Positions 25,185 through 38,205 of a stretch of 64,000 bases of DNA are shown here, piece by piece. This stretch comes from Aphis gossypii. Taxonomy: Eukaryota; Arthropoda; Insecta; Hemiptera; Aphididae. Within the stretch, counting starts at the first letter, position 1; each line of letters starts with the position of its first letter. The position numbers and the translations under genes were made by a program. The DNA lies in contig NC_065532.1 in NCBI RefSeq assembly GCF_020184175.1, forward strand, positions 12,896,001-12,960,000. Direction: 5' to 3'. The notes under the pieces were generated by a model that worked only from the letters and a program-made list of their open reading frames with translations, was not told the origin of the DNA and did not search any database.

Positions 25185-27091
25185 CATTGCGCTGCTTAAT
25201 GAACTACCGTATCTCATGTTTGTCAATTATTACTTTTTAGTGCATAATATTGGGTTATTTTTATTTTTTAAAGAGAAATCGACTATGTTTCACATTTCCT
25301 ATTAATAAAGGACTATGGTTAATGTCTACCACCCCCTTAAATTGTTTTTCATATATTTATTATTATTAAATATTATAATAATTGTTTTTTTTTTCTGTAT
25401 TTGTATTATTAAATAATGTAGACTTGTCAATTATGAAATCAAACCATATCTTTACTATTTTTGTTTCTATATTTATAATTTATACTTTTGTGTACTTATT
25501 TTTGATAAGTTAATTTCAGAATATGCCGAGATTAGGGATAAGTGGTGGGACCAAAACCATAATCTTGCCAATAAACTGTCCTAATAAAGAATTTGAAACA
25601 TATTTTTTTGTCACAAAATGCTAATGATGCGTGCACATTTAATATGATACTGAAATATATGATTCCTATTATTAATATTATTATTGATTATGGTACTGGT
25701 ACTATTTGTTTTAGGAGGAATATTTTTCCCAGAGATATTTAGCTTGATAGTAGATTGTTTTTAAATTTGTTAATACTTGTAAGTAAAAACAATTCGTTTT
25801 AGTTTTGTTTTAATAGTACTAGATCCATCATAGTTGTTTTATGTTTTATTTATTTTGCAACAATTATAAAGATTTAGTTGAATATTTAAAATGTATATTA
25901 GACTAGTTATAATAAATTATTAGGTTGTATTTATTTTATTTTTAATTTTAGAATAAAATTGATCTATGATTAAAAATTATTATATAAGTTACCACTGTTT
26001 TTAGTTTCCTAGCAACTTGGGTCATTGAATGTAGTAACTTCAATACCAAATAGATTGTGAACTTGTTTCATATTATTTTAACTAAACAAAAATTTTATGT
26101 ATTTGAGTAAGTTATGTTGTAGTATTCTTTTTATTTTTCATTACATTTTCTTAAAAATACTTTTGAAATTGTTGTGTTCAATCCTGTCTAATTCTAAATA
26201 ATTATTTAAAAACTATACACCACAAATTACATTATACTATTATCATTTAATTGATAGGTATATGTTTTTTCTCACTAAATTAAAACTATTGTTATTTTGA
26301 TTCTAATTATGTTAATGATTTTTTTTTTTAAGCATAAAATAATAAGCCGACTGAATTCTATTTTTGCAGTTAACTTCTGCTAGCTGCAGTTATAACTTAT
26401 GATATATATTCTTGAATCGTAATCGTAATGGTATTGTAGTATTTTACACAAATATACCTTGATGAGTCAAAATTTAACCTGCTCTTACAGATTCAATGAC
26501 CTTGTGTTATTTTTATTTACGTCTATACTCTATAACCTAACAATATTGAATTATCTTTTTTAAGGTAAGTATTTAAGACAGGGAAATCGTATTTCATTTA
26601 ATTACAAATTGTAATAAATTAAAAATAGGTAAATAGTAAATTTAATGTTTAATCAATTTGGTAAATCATTATTTGTCTTTATAGCTTTAGTAATTAATAC
26701 TTTTGCCTTGTATTAGGAAATGATATATTATTCACTAAGTGAATAATTTGATTTAATACATGTATTACTAATCATTTTTAATATTTTATTGTTTATTGAA
26801 ACATAAGCACTTAATTATTAATAGGTTATAGGGATAACCTATCAACAGACTACAGTTTAAAATGTTTAAATTAAAGTTGTACCTACTGACTTCTATCACT
26901 TCTACTTTTAAAGAGTTACAACAATTAAGTTATTAAGTATCTTTCAAATCATAAAATAACATAATGTGAATAGTAACTACAAACAGATTAAATAGTACTA
27001 ATTCAGTACTATAATACTAGTAGGTACTATTCCGTAGGGGCACAAATCGTCTGTTTGTCTGGTTTCAATAACGAGTTATCTATAGTCTATA
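25185..27091. other. 3' UTR of the hnRNP L-like gene and AT-rich spacer
   Basis: Three AATAAA signals (25304-25309, 25570-25575, 25583-25588) mark possible 3' ends of the upstream gene. Beyond about 25600 only AT-rich DNA with no recognised feature is seen, up to the hAT element. Confidence 0.5.
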
Positions 27092-27099
27092 CTCTATAG

Positions 27100-27288
27100 C
27101 AGGGGTGGCCAGCGAGAAGAGACTCGCGAGTCACCAAATGTAAATATGGAAGAGCCAAACTGTAATAAAAAATAAAATGGGCATATATAATATATAAATT
27201 CGTATAAAAAATTGTTTTGGTAAAAATGAGATAAGATGCGAGCCGCAAACGTCCATGTGGCTCGCAAGACGCGGTTTGGACACCCCTG
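27100..27288. mobile_element. hAT-type MITE, 189 bp, with 8-bp TSD
   Basis: The ends CAGGGGTGGCC (27100-27110) and GGACACCCCTG (27278-27288) are inverted. They are flanked by exact copies of CTCTATAG at 27092-27099 and 27289-27296. The 8-bp duplication and CAGGGG start identify the hAT superfamily. A second internal inverted motif, GACTCGCGAGTC and GTGGCTCGC, lies inside. No transposase is present. Confidence 0.88.
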
Positions 27289-27296
27289 CTCTATAG

Positions 27297-30200
27297 GTAC
27301 CTACTACATTTAATATATGACACTAATTATTAAGTTGTAAAACGAACAATTGTTTGATGATTAACGTTGTATATACGACCAACGAAACCAACGAATTCAT
27401 ACAGATTTTGTGATGGCCGATGGGTTACCTTTTTTAAAAACAAATAATATGTTGGTAAAACATAATCTGTATACAATAATGTTATAGAAAAGGAACTCTT
27501 TCATAAGGAGATGCCTGTAAGTCTACAAGATTGGTGCATCTATAGGTTAAAATTTAAATAATAGATATCTAAGCTACGTATTTAGAAGTATATAATATAA
27601 AATACGTAGGTTAGGTTAGGTTAATGACTAATGTTTTAAGTTCCTATGGTCTACAAAAAATAAAAATAAATATTTTCTAAATACCTATTCTATTTCGTAG
27701 AATTTTGAATTTCAAAAGCAAAAAAAGTATTCATATAAATAATGTATAATGTATGATGTATATTTTCAATATTTTTAGATTTCAATACAACATTACAACT
27801 TAAAATCTACTGTCGGTGACTACAGGTGTTGTGAGAATATCCTATTTCCCCGATTATTTTAAAAATTACCTACTGAACATTTTTTACCAGTGATCCTCAA
27901 GACTCAAAATCCAACTATAGATTCAGTTTTCTTCTAGAAATCATTCAATATAAATGAATCATTTTTATTAAGTCAGGTTTGTTTATATTTTATGCATACA
28001 ATAATATATTAATATATAGGTATTTACAAGTTAAGTGGAAAACTGCAAATGTAGTAACTACTAGCGTCTAGCAGTTCCTTAGTCCCTATAGGACCCATTG
28101 CATAGACATTTTAGAATTCTATCCATTAATATATTGATATAGCTGATCGTCAGGGTCTTAACATTTGTGAAGCAAATGTCATCTATTTTTGGTGCCAATA
28201 TATTATTGGCATGACTGTATAAAACAATGTTTTTCACCATACCAATTTTCTATAATACCTACCTATGTGATCATGTTTTGGGAACAAGCATTCACCTTGT
28301 AGATCATATTGGCAAAGTCTTCATACACCGTTTATATAGGGCATAGGCCCTCTGAAATAAGGAATACATTGTAAACTAGTTACAAAAATATTCAACACGG
28401 TTTTAGAAAAAATTTTGTCGCTAGTCGTTTGAATTCAGATAAAATGTACTGTACTTAGGGGAAAATACCCATAGACCATAGGTAGCATTTAAATTATACA
28501 CTATATTTACTATTAAGTAATTAGTAAGTGAAATTTACATCAGTAAATTGAAAATGTTGTAAATTATAATTTTAGTGAACTTTTGAATTATGAATTTTGA
28601 TCAATCACAAATCAGTAACATATTAAATTCATATAAAGGCGGCGATGTTGTACCTAGCCTATACATTTTAAAATTCTAATATACAAAGGCTGTTATATAC
28701 TTAAAAAATCTAAAATGCTAAACCTGTAATTAATTATGGAGATCAGAGAAACATGTTTTTTCATAAATAAATAAGTATCTAAATTCTAAATGTTTTAATT
28801 AATATTTAATAACTTATATAATATGTCTTGTATACTATATTCGTAATAAGACTATGAGCTTTAGGCCATAGAAATACTGACTACCTTAGGTTAGGTTAGG
28901 TACTTTGGTGTAAATTCACGAATACCCGCAATAATATATGATACAGTAATCATACATATAAACAAAACCCATTGCAGTTAGTTAATTTGTTTTACAAATA
29001 AACAACTATATAGGTCAGTAGGTATGGTTTGATATGTATAATTATTGTACACTTACATGTTATTATTTGTTTTAATAAATCTATACATGTTTACATGTAC
29101 CATTTTAGTTCAGATAAATATTCACAGTCAAAGTCAAACACATAATTTGCCACTTTCAGCTCTAACTACACGTAGGAACGTCCGAGCCAACCTCGAAATA
29201 GCCAACAGCCTTCAAGAACCATTAGGCCCCGATCCAGACAGCATCAAATCAATTTTTAAATTCCTTCTTAAAATGATCAAAATTGCACGACCTAATGTTA
29301 TACAATAATAATTGTACTAGGTATATATTATGTATATACTATTGCAGTATTACCCCTTTTCTTTATTATTTTGTTCATAATGTATAATACGATGTATATA
29401 CGATTATCCGTGTACTTAACCTTTATTTTACAAGAGCCAATTTAAATAATCTTTGTTGTGGCTTCAATATAAATTTTAAAAATATATATATACATTATAC
29501 ATGTATATCGTAGATCCAGTAGATATGACACGGTACGCTTATTCACGTTAGCTTACATAAAATAATTGCATTATTATTTTTGACCTACACATATATAATT
29601 CAGTAGCGCCGACCGCCGAACGAAAATGAAACATGCAGTTCAAATAATTTGATTGATCCACTCACGACTCACCCCTCAAGACATTTTTTTTTCTAAGCAT
29701 AGCTATAAATAAATACACTATTTTAAATATAAATAATTTAACGACATTCTTGTGTTTAATAAAATTGTAACAGAAAGACTTGGCACGATCTGCAGTATGC
29801 TATTAAACTACCTGCCCGAAGTGACTGTTTGGCGCCACAATACCTCTGCAAATTTTAACACTATAGGTACAACTACAATAGTGTACTGTTAAATTTTAAA
29901 TATTTGGAATAGTGAAATTATATTTTTCTCTACTTGACGCACCAGTGTACCCGCCACGATCATATAAATCACTATTTGCATAGTTGTATCTTAATTTTAT
30001 TTAACGACCATAAACAATTTTTTGGTAATTTAACAAAGGACGTATGAATCCATTTAATTTTAAAATACTAGAATGTATATTGTATATTGATTTACATAAT
30101 TTTTAGTGCATAAAAACTGTATAAAGACATATGTACAAATGGCGTATAACTAACAAAAAATTAAAAAAGTATGTTTTATTTTTATAGTATCGACAATTTT

Positions 30201-33200
30201 GAAATAACATTTTAAATCTTATTAATTTTAATTGCTTATGTTAAATTAATATTAACTGTATAAATGTATAATTTATAACTGTAAACCATCGTGTATAGTT
30301 CTAGTGCATCGAACCCTATATTTACACAGCAGGTAAGTTAGGCCATGGCCTGATAATGTTTTTTACAGATGCGATGGAACGGGGGCCGTATAGCTGTGAT
30401 TTGCAATTCATACTAGAACGTGTATGATTACTTAATGAAAATAAAGGGTAAACTAATACTTATTTATATAATTTTTATATTAAACATTATAATAATATAG
30501 TTATAATAATTAAGGCTCGGATTTAAAAGCATATACCTGTGCTTCTTTTTTTATGTATGAGATGGAAATATAATTTTTGTACATAAATTCGTTTCACGTA
30601 ATTCTGATTTCAAATAAACCAATTTATTTTTGCTTTTTTTGTTGCTTTTTTCCGTTATTTCAGCTGTAGAATTTTTATATGATTATTATGCTACGATAGA
30701 AATAATAAAAAATTGAATTGATAAAAAAAACGTAAAAACCCAGAATGCGGACTAAATGATTATATTGGGTTATTATTGTTTTCGTTATCGGGTCGTTTAT
30801 TAAATATATTAAACGTATATATAGATTGTCGATTACCTATACGGTCAGTATGCCTTTAACATCACTATCGACCATTTCAAAATGTTAGATTTATAGTGTT
30901 GTAATTTGAAACCTCTTGTATAAAGTATGCATTGATCACTTCAGTGGATGTTGAGAGTCAGTTTTCTATATTAAATTTTAAATATTCTGTCAGACAATAG
31001 TCAGTTTCACTACTGAAAATCTACGGAAATACACGGTACTACGGTAGTTAATCCTTTTTTTAAATTTAAATTAATTTAAAAATTGTATTCATTTTTATAA
31101 CTAGTTCATGTTAATTTTTGGTCATACTTTTTTTTTTTGTTTTTTGAAATTAATATACTTCTTTTTCGCTTTTTCAAAACAATTGTGTGCTTTTTAGTTA
31201 CTTATTATGATTTAAAATTCGAGCCTTAATAAAAACTAATAGTTGCATTGAAACTTGAATTTTTTATACCAAATGTACACAACTGTATGTATAATACAAT
31301 TATTTGATATAATTTTAAAATATTTTGGCTTTATTTCAAGCAATTTTTATACAATTGCATCTAGTCTTTTTACTTTTTATATAATAAGATATTATAAAAT
31401 CAATTGCAAATTCAAAAGCAAGTCGCCACTCATCAACTTCTGATGTTAAAATAGTTAAGATTAAGAACCGTTGTATAAAAATATTTACCTACTATAAAAA
31501 GATCTATTTACTTTGGTTTTTAAAAACATTGTATGTTTTCGTTAAAATTTGGCAGACATTCATTTAAATTAACTCAAGGTAGGTTAAATAATTTAAAAGC
31601 TTGAATAAGAATAATATAGAAATTAAAAAATATTAAGGTATTATTAAATTTAGAATATTTTGAAGAGGGTATTATAACTTGTTTAATTATAATAATATAG
31701 GGGCGGCAAATATTAGCGTCTCTAATCGTAAAAAAGTTATTTATGTATCAGTATTTCAGTATTCAACCCTCTTGCCACTACAAATAATAATGAAATTAAA
31801 TTTTAAAAGTACAATTAGGTATTTTATTTTTGTACTATTTACTTCAAAACCACGCGTGTTCGGCTACTGGTATCTTGATTGCATTAATTTTTTCTAAGAA
31901 TTAATAAATATGGCCACTGATGAACTTAATTATTGATTTTGTAATTACTACAGTCTACAACTACTTATATAGTTATCTAATAACTGGTATAATGCGATAT
32001 TCAATATTTGCAAAGCCATTAAAATATTTAATAGGAATTGTTTTATATAATAGTCTGTTTATAGTTTATTTTATGTATTTGATTTTAATTAGGTAGCTTA
32101 ATTTATCTTCCGAAAATAGGATTTAGCTTATATAAAATATAATTAGCAATTGCTAATTAGGTATTATTTAAGTTAAATGGGTATATACGATTTATAATTG
32201 TTTAAAAATAAGCACCATGTTAAATGATTGAAAATAAATTTTTAGGATAAAATATTTAAAAGTACACTGAACTTTTTTTAGTATTATGTCTTGCTTCAAA
32301 ATAAAGTAATGTTAACAACAGTGTAGATAACCCATAATTATATGCGTGTGCAGTCTCAATTTTAATTATCTCAAATAAACATATAATTGTTTATTTAAGA
32401 TAACTTTAAATGATTGTATTGTTGCTTTATTTATTTGTTTTAGTCTTAACAGTCATAATTTACAATTAACAATAAGACGTATATACAAAATTGTGTACAT
32501 ATATACAGTATTATATATTATAATACATACTTGTTACAGTTGATGGTAGGTATACCTAGTAAAAAAACTCGGACGAATAATATAATAATATATAATAATA
32601 TAATATGGTAAGAAATCTCACATTAGAGACACCTAGTGAATTTAGATTAATAGCATCAGCAGCTTACAGTTTTATTGTGCATTTTTCTAAGTCATGGCTC
32701 CAGTTCCGCTTAAGTCATCTGATCGGATTCCCGCCTAATATGTTAATAAGGTTAAATCCTGGTGAGCTGGATGGAGTTGGATTGGAGTTTTGCGTAGAAG
32801 CGTTTGTAGTGAAAAGTATCAATTTCGTTGACTGAAAAAATTTTGAAATCGTTGTTTATTGCGTTATTAGAGACATTACTGTGGAGCTTCATCTGTAGTT
32901 AAGCGACAAAAAACATTTTAGAAGGCTTATAGATAGTTCTCTTATTAGAGTTCTTAGCGGAGTCCCAGATAAAACGTCATACACCCATGATAGAAGTTAT
33001 AACTTTGTAAGAGAGTTTAATATAAGATTAAATAATTTAATAGGTTAAATTAGATAGTAGAATTTACCTTAGTAACTAAAATATTAAGTTTAGCTTTTTG
33101 TGCTTAATATAAATAAATCATTAAAATGATGATACATTGTATGTTTTGTAATAATTATGTTTATAGTTTTTAGTATAGACAATAATTATTGATAATTTGT

Positions 33201-36200
33201 ATTATAAGAAGTATGATAATGTTTAATTGAATATTATGTATTTTAAAAAAAATGTTCGATGAATTTTCACGAAATTTTAATAAAAAATATATATATATAT
33301 ATTACGTTGTTTAAAAACCATTTACCATTGCCAAATTAATTTTAAAACAACAAAAAAGGCTTTGGTCGTAAAAGTATCATCTAGGCGAAATGTGAAACGC
33401 CGATTTTGAGTAAAACGAATCCCGAGGCCCACCTACTTATTATAGCTATTCCTTTTAAGCTGTTTGTAGACTGAAAAAAAGTTACTAGGTAAAATCGTTT
33501 AATAATTAACAATAATTAATAAATAGTTGTTGACTGTTGGTATTAATTATTTTGTAATTATTTACGTGGACAATTTATTTTAGTGTTGCATTAATTAATA
33601 TACTTACCATTCAGATTTCAGTTAACACATGCCGTTCATAATATAGATACGTAGACATATACAGAGTGATTCGCCAAAGTTCTCATAAAAAAAAAAAACA
33701 GAAAATTGTATTACCATTCACCACAGAGTATTTCTTATAACTTTAAGACACTAAGAGTACAAAAAATTTCAAGAATTTGAAAATAGATAAGGTATTTAAG
33801 TATATTTAAAATTTCCAAATATTAGAATCTTAATAAATACTTTGTCAAATTAAAAATGAGTGAGCATACTCAGTGAAACATGTTGTATGAAGTATATAGT
33901 TGAATACATCTGTAAATATTTATTATTTATAATCACAATTATTCGTAGAATGTCGTAAACAGTACCTATTACCAGCAACATTGTGTTATTGCCATTAGAA
34001 TACATTTTACAGTAATTCGAATCGTTATCACTAGTATTTTTTTTCATATATACTAAATACTTGCATATTGTACATGCATAAAAAATCGCTAGAATAACAA
34101 TTTATAGTAAGGGTAGCTCTCATTTTTTAAAAAAGTTAGTGTTTTTACTGATAGCATAATCCTTAAATGGTATAAAAAATCTAAATATTTGAAAATATGA
34201 TCTATAAGTAATAAGTATAATAGTTATACTACTTAAGCTTCAAAATTAAAAAAAAAAATAGAATTCGAAATAAGTAATATATTATTTATGGAAAAAGTGT
34301 GATAGTGAGCAATAACTCTGTATATTAGTGAGCTTTAGGCTGTACCTAGTACCTCTGTTGGGTTAAAGTTAAGTCAGGAGTTATTAACTTTACTTACAGG
34401 TTTACATATTAGTATTTCTCATAAATGTAGTTAGTTTTGCCTACTCTAAACCCCTTCATAATTATTTTCAAATCCTCAAACAACCCGCAGTACTGAGTAC
34501 TGATTGCTGAACACACTGAGGCTGTTATCTATAATAATATTTTTTTTAAATTGAAGACTGAAGTATATTAACTATGTTACGTTACAAGATAAAATTTATT
34601 GTTTTCACTTATAAAGTAAAATTGGTTTTTCAATTATAATTTATTTTGACTATATAATTAGTATATAATATATATACACTCTACATCTCGTTAAAACTTA
34701 ATTTCTTCAAGTTAATTATAAAATATTAACAAAATAATATAATGTAGTATAGTATAATTTTAATGTGAATAATAATAAAAATAAAAATTGAAAATAATTT
34801 AGACTTTAGTATTTATTATTATTTGATTTTATAGGTACTTCAGTACTTGTTATTCAGTCTTATATAAGTTATCATTTGTGAGATTATATTAATGAATAAT
34901 GATTGTTTATTTGAATTATTACTCAATGAATAAATTTTATTTAAATAAGTTATCAATTTATTTATGATCGTTTAAAAAACTCTAGCACTTAAAATTATAT
35001 TCGAGCCTATTCATGGATCAATGATTAATATTAAGAAGCTAAAATTATACGGATTTAGTATAATTACAATTGTTCCAATTAACAACAATAAAAGCCCCGA
35101 TTGTTTTAATTATTATGTCTGTATAAACATTATATAATTATTAATTATACTTTATCCTAAAACAATCTATACTCAATACAATAAAAATACTACATATTAT
35201 ATACATACAGACTAAGCTTGGCAGTTGGCAGTCTTAAAAAATGAATACAAATGTGTACGTTGTACCAATTTCTATACATACTCATTAGTTTATTGTTGTT
35301 ATCTAACACATGTAAAAAATATCAATAAATCATTGGTAAATATTTTTAACGTTTTTATCATACGTATATTCATTTTGTTGAACCGAAAAAAGATTTTAAA
35401 CAGTCTGTACTTAAATACGGCGCTTAGATTAGAATTATTAGATAATATGTATACAATATACATACCACCATACCATATTATATTTTTTTTAATTTACTCG
35501 TTCATTTTTCAAACATGACAACATTATTATAGTTCTATCGAAACAAACAAATTGTTTACACTGAAATCACTATTTTTACTGTATATGTTGTTCTGTTTTT
35601 ATGATGCATTAATTATTAATATGTCAATATCATATTGTATTCTAGCAATCATGAACAAGTACGAGTAGTAGGAGATTTAATGGCTAATGCCAACGGAACG
35701 TTATCTTATCTATGAATAATAGCTGATGGAATTTATACTTATATACATTCAAAAACAAATGAATAAAAAAAGTAATCCTTTTTCATGATATAAAAAAAAT
35801 GGTATTACGATTTACGAATTGACCATTAAGTTATTATGTAATTCACAAATATATATATATATATATAGATACGTTAATTTTAAGTATTTTAACATTTTAA
35901 TTGTAATACCTACTGTTAGTAGCCAATACTCGATAGGAATTATGACGTGTACAATCTATACACTGTACACGGCACCATTGCCGCAACATATTATTGTTAT
36001 AATTATTTTTTTTATAGTAGTACTACTAATACAGTAATACACTATTTTTTTTAATGAATTTCTCGTTTTCTTGTACGCCAAATATATTTTAAACAAAATA
36101 ATATGTTAAGTATATTTAAACATGTGGGTCTTAATAAGTACTCGTATTTTACGCAGCAGTGCATAATATTTTAAGTCATAAGTTTTAACTCGACTGCCGA

Positions 36201-36289
36201 ACGCAGTACAGTGACTCATTTAACAGGTGTTACCTATAATGGTACTTTAGTAGATATTTTTGAGTATTCGTCGAACCATAGTCGTCTCC
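27297..36289. other. AT-rich intergenic DNA
   Basis: About 9 kb with no recognised protein family. It contains short TTAGG runs (about 27606-27622 and 28884-28900), an orphan ORF that may encode a small secreted peptide (29057-29308), and an exon-like patch at 30296-30420. Also present are a moderately GC-rich patch at 33355-33440 and a pair of TATACAGAGT-type inverted ends (33658 and 34324) without a confirmed target duplication. Confidence 0.45.
29057..29308 (+). CDS. Orphan small ORF, possible secreted peptide
   Basis: An ATG-initiated frame of 83 codons with a hydrophobic N-terminus (MLLFVLINLYMFTCTILV) that resembles a signal peptide. A polar region follows with a dibasic Arg-Arg at TTRRN, then PLGPDPDSIKSIFKFLLKM and a C-terminus ending ARPNVIQ. 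From about 29150 the codons are richer in C and G than the surrounding DNA, which favours real coding. TTTTAG and TTCAG sites at about 29104-29113 could instead be 3' splice sites, which would make the hydrophobic part intronic. No family is recognised. It could be a small secreted protein, a last exon or chance. Confidence 0.33.
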   Translation: MLLFVLINLYMFTCTILVQINIHSQSQTHNLPLSALTTRRNVRANLEIANSLQEPLGPDPDSIKSIFKFLLKMIKIARPNVIQ

Positions 36290-38205
36290 TCGTAACTTTT
36301 CTCGGGTTACACGGACGGACACGGGGGGAAAAAATATAGTAAAATATTGAAACGTCTCAGAACTGCGTGCGTTTTTAAGATTTCTACGAGAGCATTACGT
36401 AATGCAATACTTTTCGAGTCGAAAATCGTTCATAATAATTTTTGTTGGCACGTAATTTTAATATTCATTAATTCGCGTACTGTGTTGTGTGGAATAATTT
36501 TTGCTCGCGCGTACGGCAGGCAATACGCCGCTTCTAGAGGCCGAAATAATGGCCATTCTTTTTTAGCGTCGTTGTACACAAGTCATAATAATATAATACA
36601 TTTCGCGCGACGGTGTTGTTCCGAGCATTCAATAATAAAGATAAAAAAATATGATGATTACGATGACGATGATGATGATGACGATGATAATGGTAATGAT
36701 AACAATAACAAAACAATAATAACAATAATAATTATTATAATAATAATAATAATAATAACGATACGAGTGACACGGCCGCGCCCCGCCCTCCGAACCGTCA
36801 CATTGGTGGATATATCGTATTACTATTATTATTATTATTACAACGTGTTGTGAGCGCGCAGAAGAAGAAGAGGAATAGATTAACATAACCGGTGGCGGAA
36901 AACCGGCAACGCGGCACGTACGAAACGGCACGACGACCGCAGCGTTGCCGGATCGTTCGCGGTGTTTATAAACAACAGCACATATTTTTACAACGCACGC
37001 CGAATATTACCGTTCGGCTGCCGCCGTCGTGTTTACGTTTCTCCCGCCGCCGCCGCCGCTGCTGCCGCCGGTGGTGTTTGTCGGCTGACGAAATAACCTT
37101 GGCCCCATACGTGTACCCGGCGTGTGCGTGTCCCGTCGACCGTCGTCTTGGCCCGCACCGCAACAGCAGCAGTGCAGCACCAAGCCACCAGCAGCACCAC
37201 CACCACCACCACCGCCGCCAGGCACCACACCGCTCCAGTCTTCGTCACTCGCTCTCTCTACCTCGCCACTCGCCACAGTCGACCAACACTCGGCAACACA
37301 GAGACACAGACGCGGACACCCGTCGTGCGACGTCGTACGAAAGTAGCAGCAGCAGCAAAAATAATTACAAAAATTAAACACAGTACGATCGATCGTCGTT
37401 TCGCCAACAATAATAACAATAATATTTTTTTGTATTTTCATTACGTCGATATCGTTTCATATTTTTGTGAAAACGACCGACGACGACGACGACGATACAC
37501 CCGAGTGATCCGCAGTCGCCGACGTCGTCGATTTTCGCCGGAAAAACGTCGGTAAAAGCGGAAAACGCGTGGCCACCCGTTTCTTGCACACATTTTCAGT
37601 ACGTTTTCGTCGGTTGCCGCGGCGCCCGCACGCGACGTCCGTTCGTTTGATGTTTTGTCTGCGAACATTGGCACCAAAACAATAACACGAGAGTTGTTGC
37701 CGCCTCGTCTGCGGGCGTACGTGCGTGCGTGCCATTACCCCTACCTCGGCGGACGTGAATCGCCACGATCCATTTCGAGAAAAGAGACACACACACACGC
37801 ACACACGTCGCACACACACACGAGCAAACCGACGTCGGTGCCGGTTTTGTCCGTACTGTAAATTAAAACAATATTCTCCTCCGCGGTGGTCACCCGTACG
37901 ACAACTACGTCACGTAAAACGATATTGTTTGTGTGTAATAATAATAATAATAACACTGTACAGTACACACGTATCGTCACGTAACGACACCGTCTTGACT
38001 ACACTTGGGTAGTTCCCCTTTGCGACGTCCGCAAACGCCACACGCACACACACGCCCTTGTTGTTCCGTTCGGCGGTGAGTTCCGTTCCGTCGCCGCGGT
38101 TATCGTCGGACCCGCCTGTTGGCGAACGATCGTCTCGAAAAACTATTTTCATGCTCGCCATATTCGATTGATTGGCGTTCTTGGACTACGACGTTTCCCG
38201 TAAGT
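36290..38205 (+). promoter_or_regulatory. CpG-rich promoter and long 5' leader of the FRAT-like gene
   Basis: A second GC/CpG-rich island in AT-rich surroundings, directly upstream of the 138-aa ORF. It is full of simple repeats: (GAT/GAC)n near 36655-36690, (AAT)n near 36713-36760, (ATT)n near 36824-36840, (CAC)n near 37190-37215, (GAC)n near 37478-37496 and (AC)n near 37785-37830. Overlapping long frames on both strands are homopolymeric (poly-His, poly-Ala, poly-Val and others) and are not believed. A GTAAGT at 38200-38205 directly abuts the start codon. Confidence 0.55.

Noticed and set aside
31697..31786. Possible small hAT element starting GGGGCGGCAAA
   Set aside because: The proposed right end (TTGCCACTAC) matches poorly and the flanking bases do not form an exact 8-bp duplication.
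32605..32835. 76-codon ORF
   Set aside because: No family, no start context or splice support; the sequence downstream is equally featureless, so it is treated as chance.
33658..34324. Possible transposon with TATACAGAGT ends
   Set aside because: The ends match over about ten bases, but no target duplication or internal support was found and such AT-rich matches are easy to get by chance.
36347..38161. Many long ORFs on both strands upstream of the FRAT-like gene
   Set aside because: Their products are homopolymer tracts (poly-Asp, His, Val, Tyr, Ala) generated by microsatellites read in different frames, with no domain.
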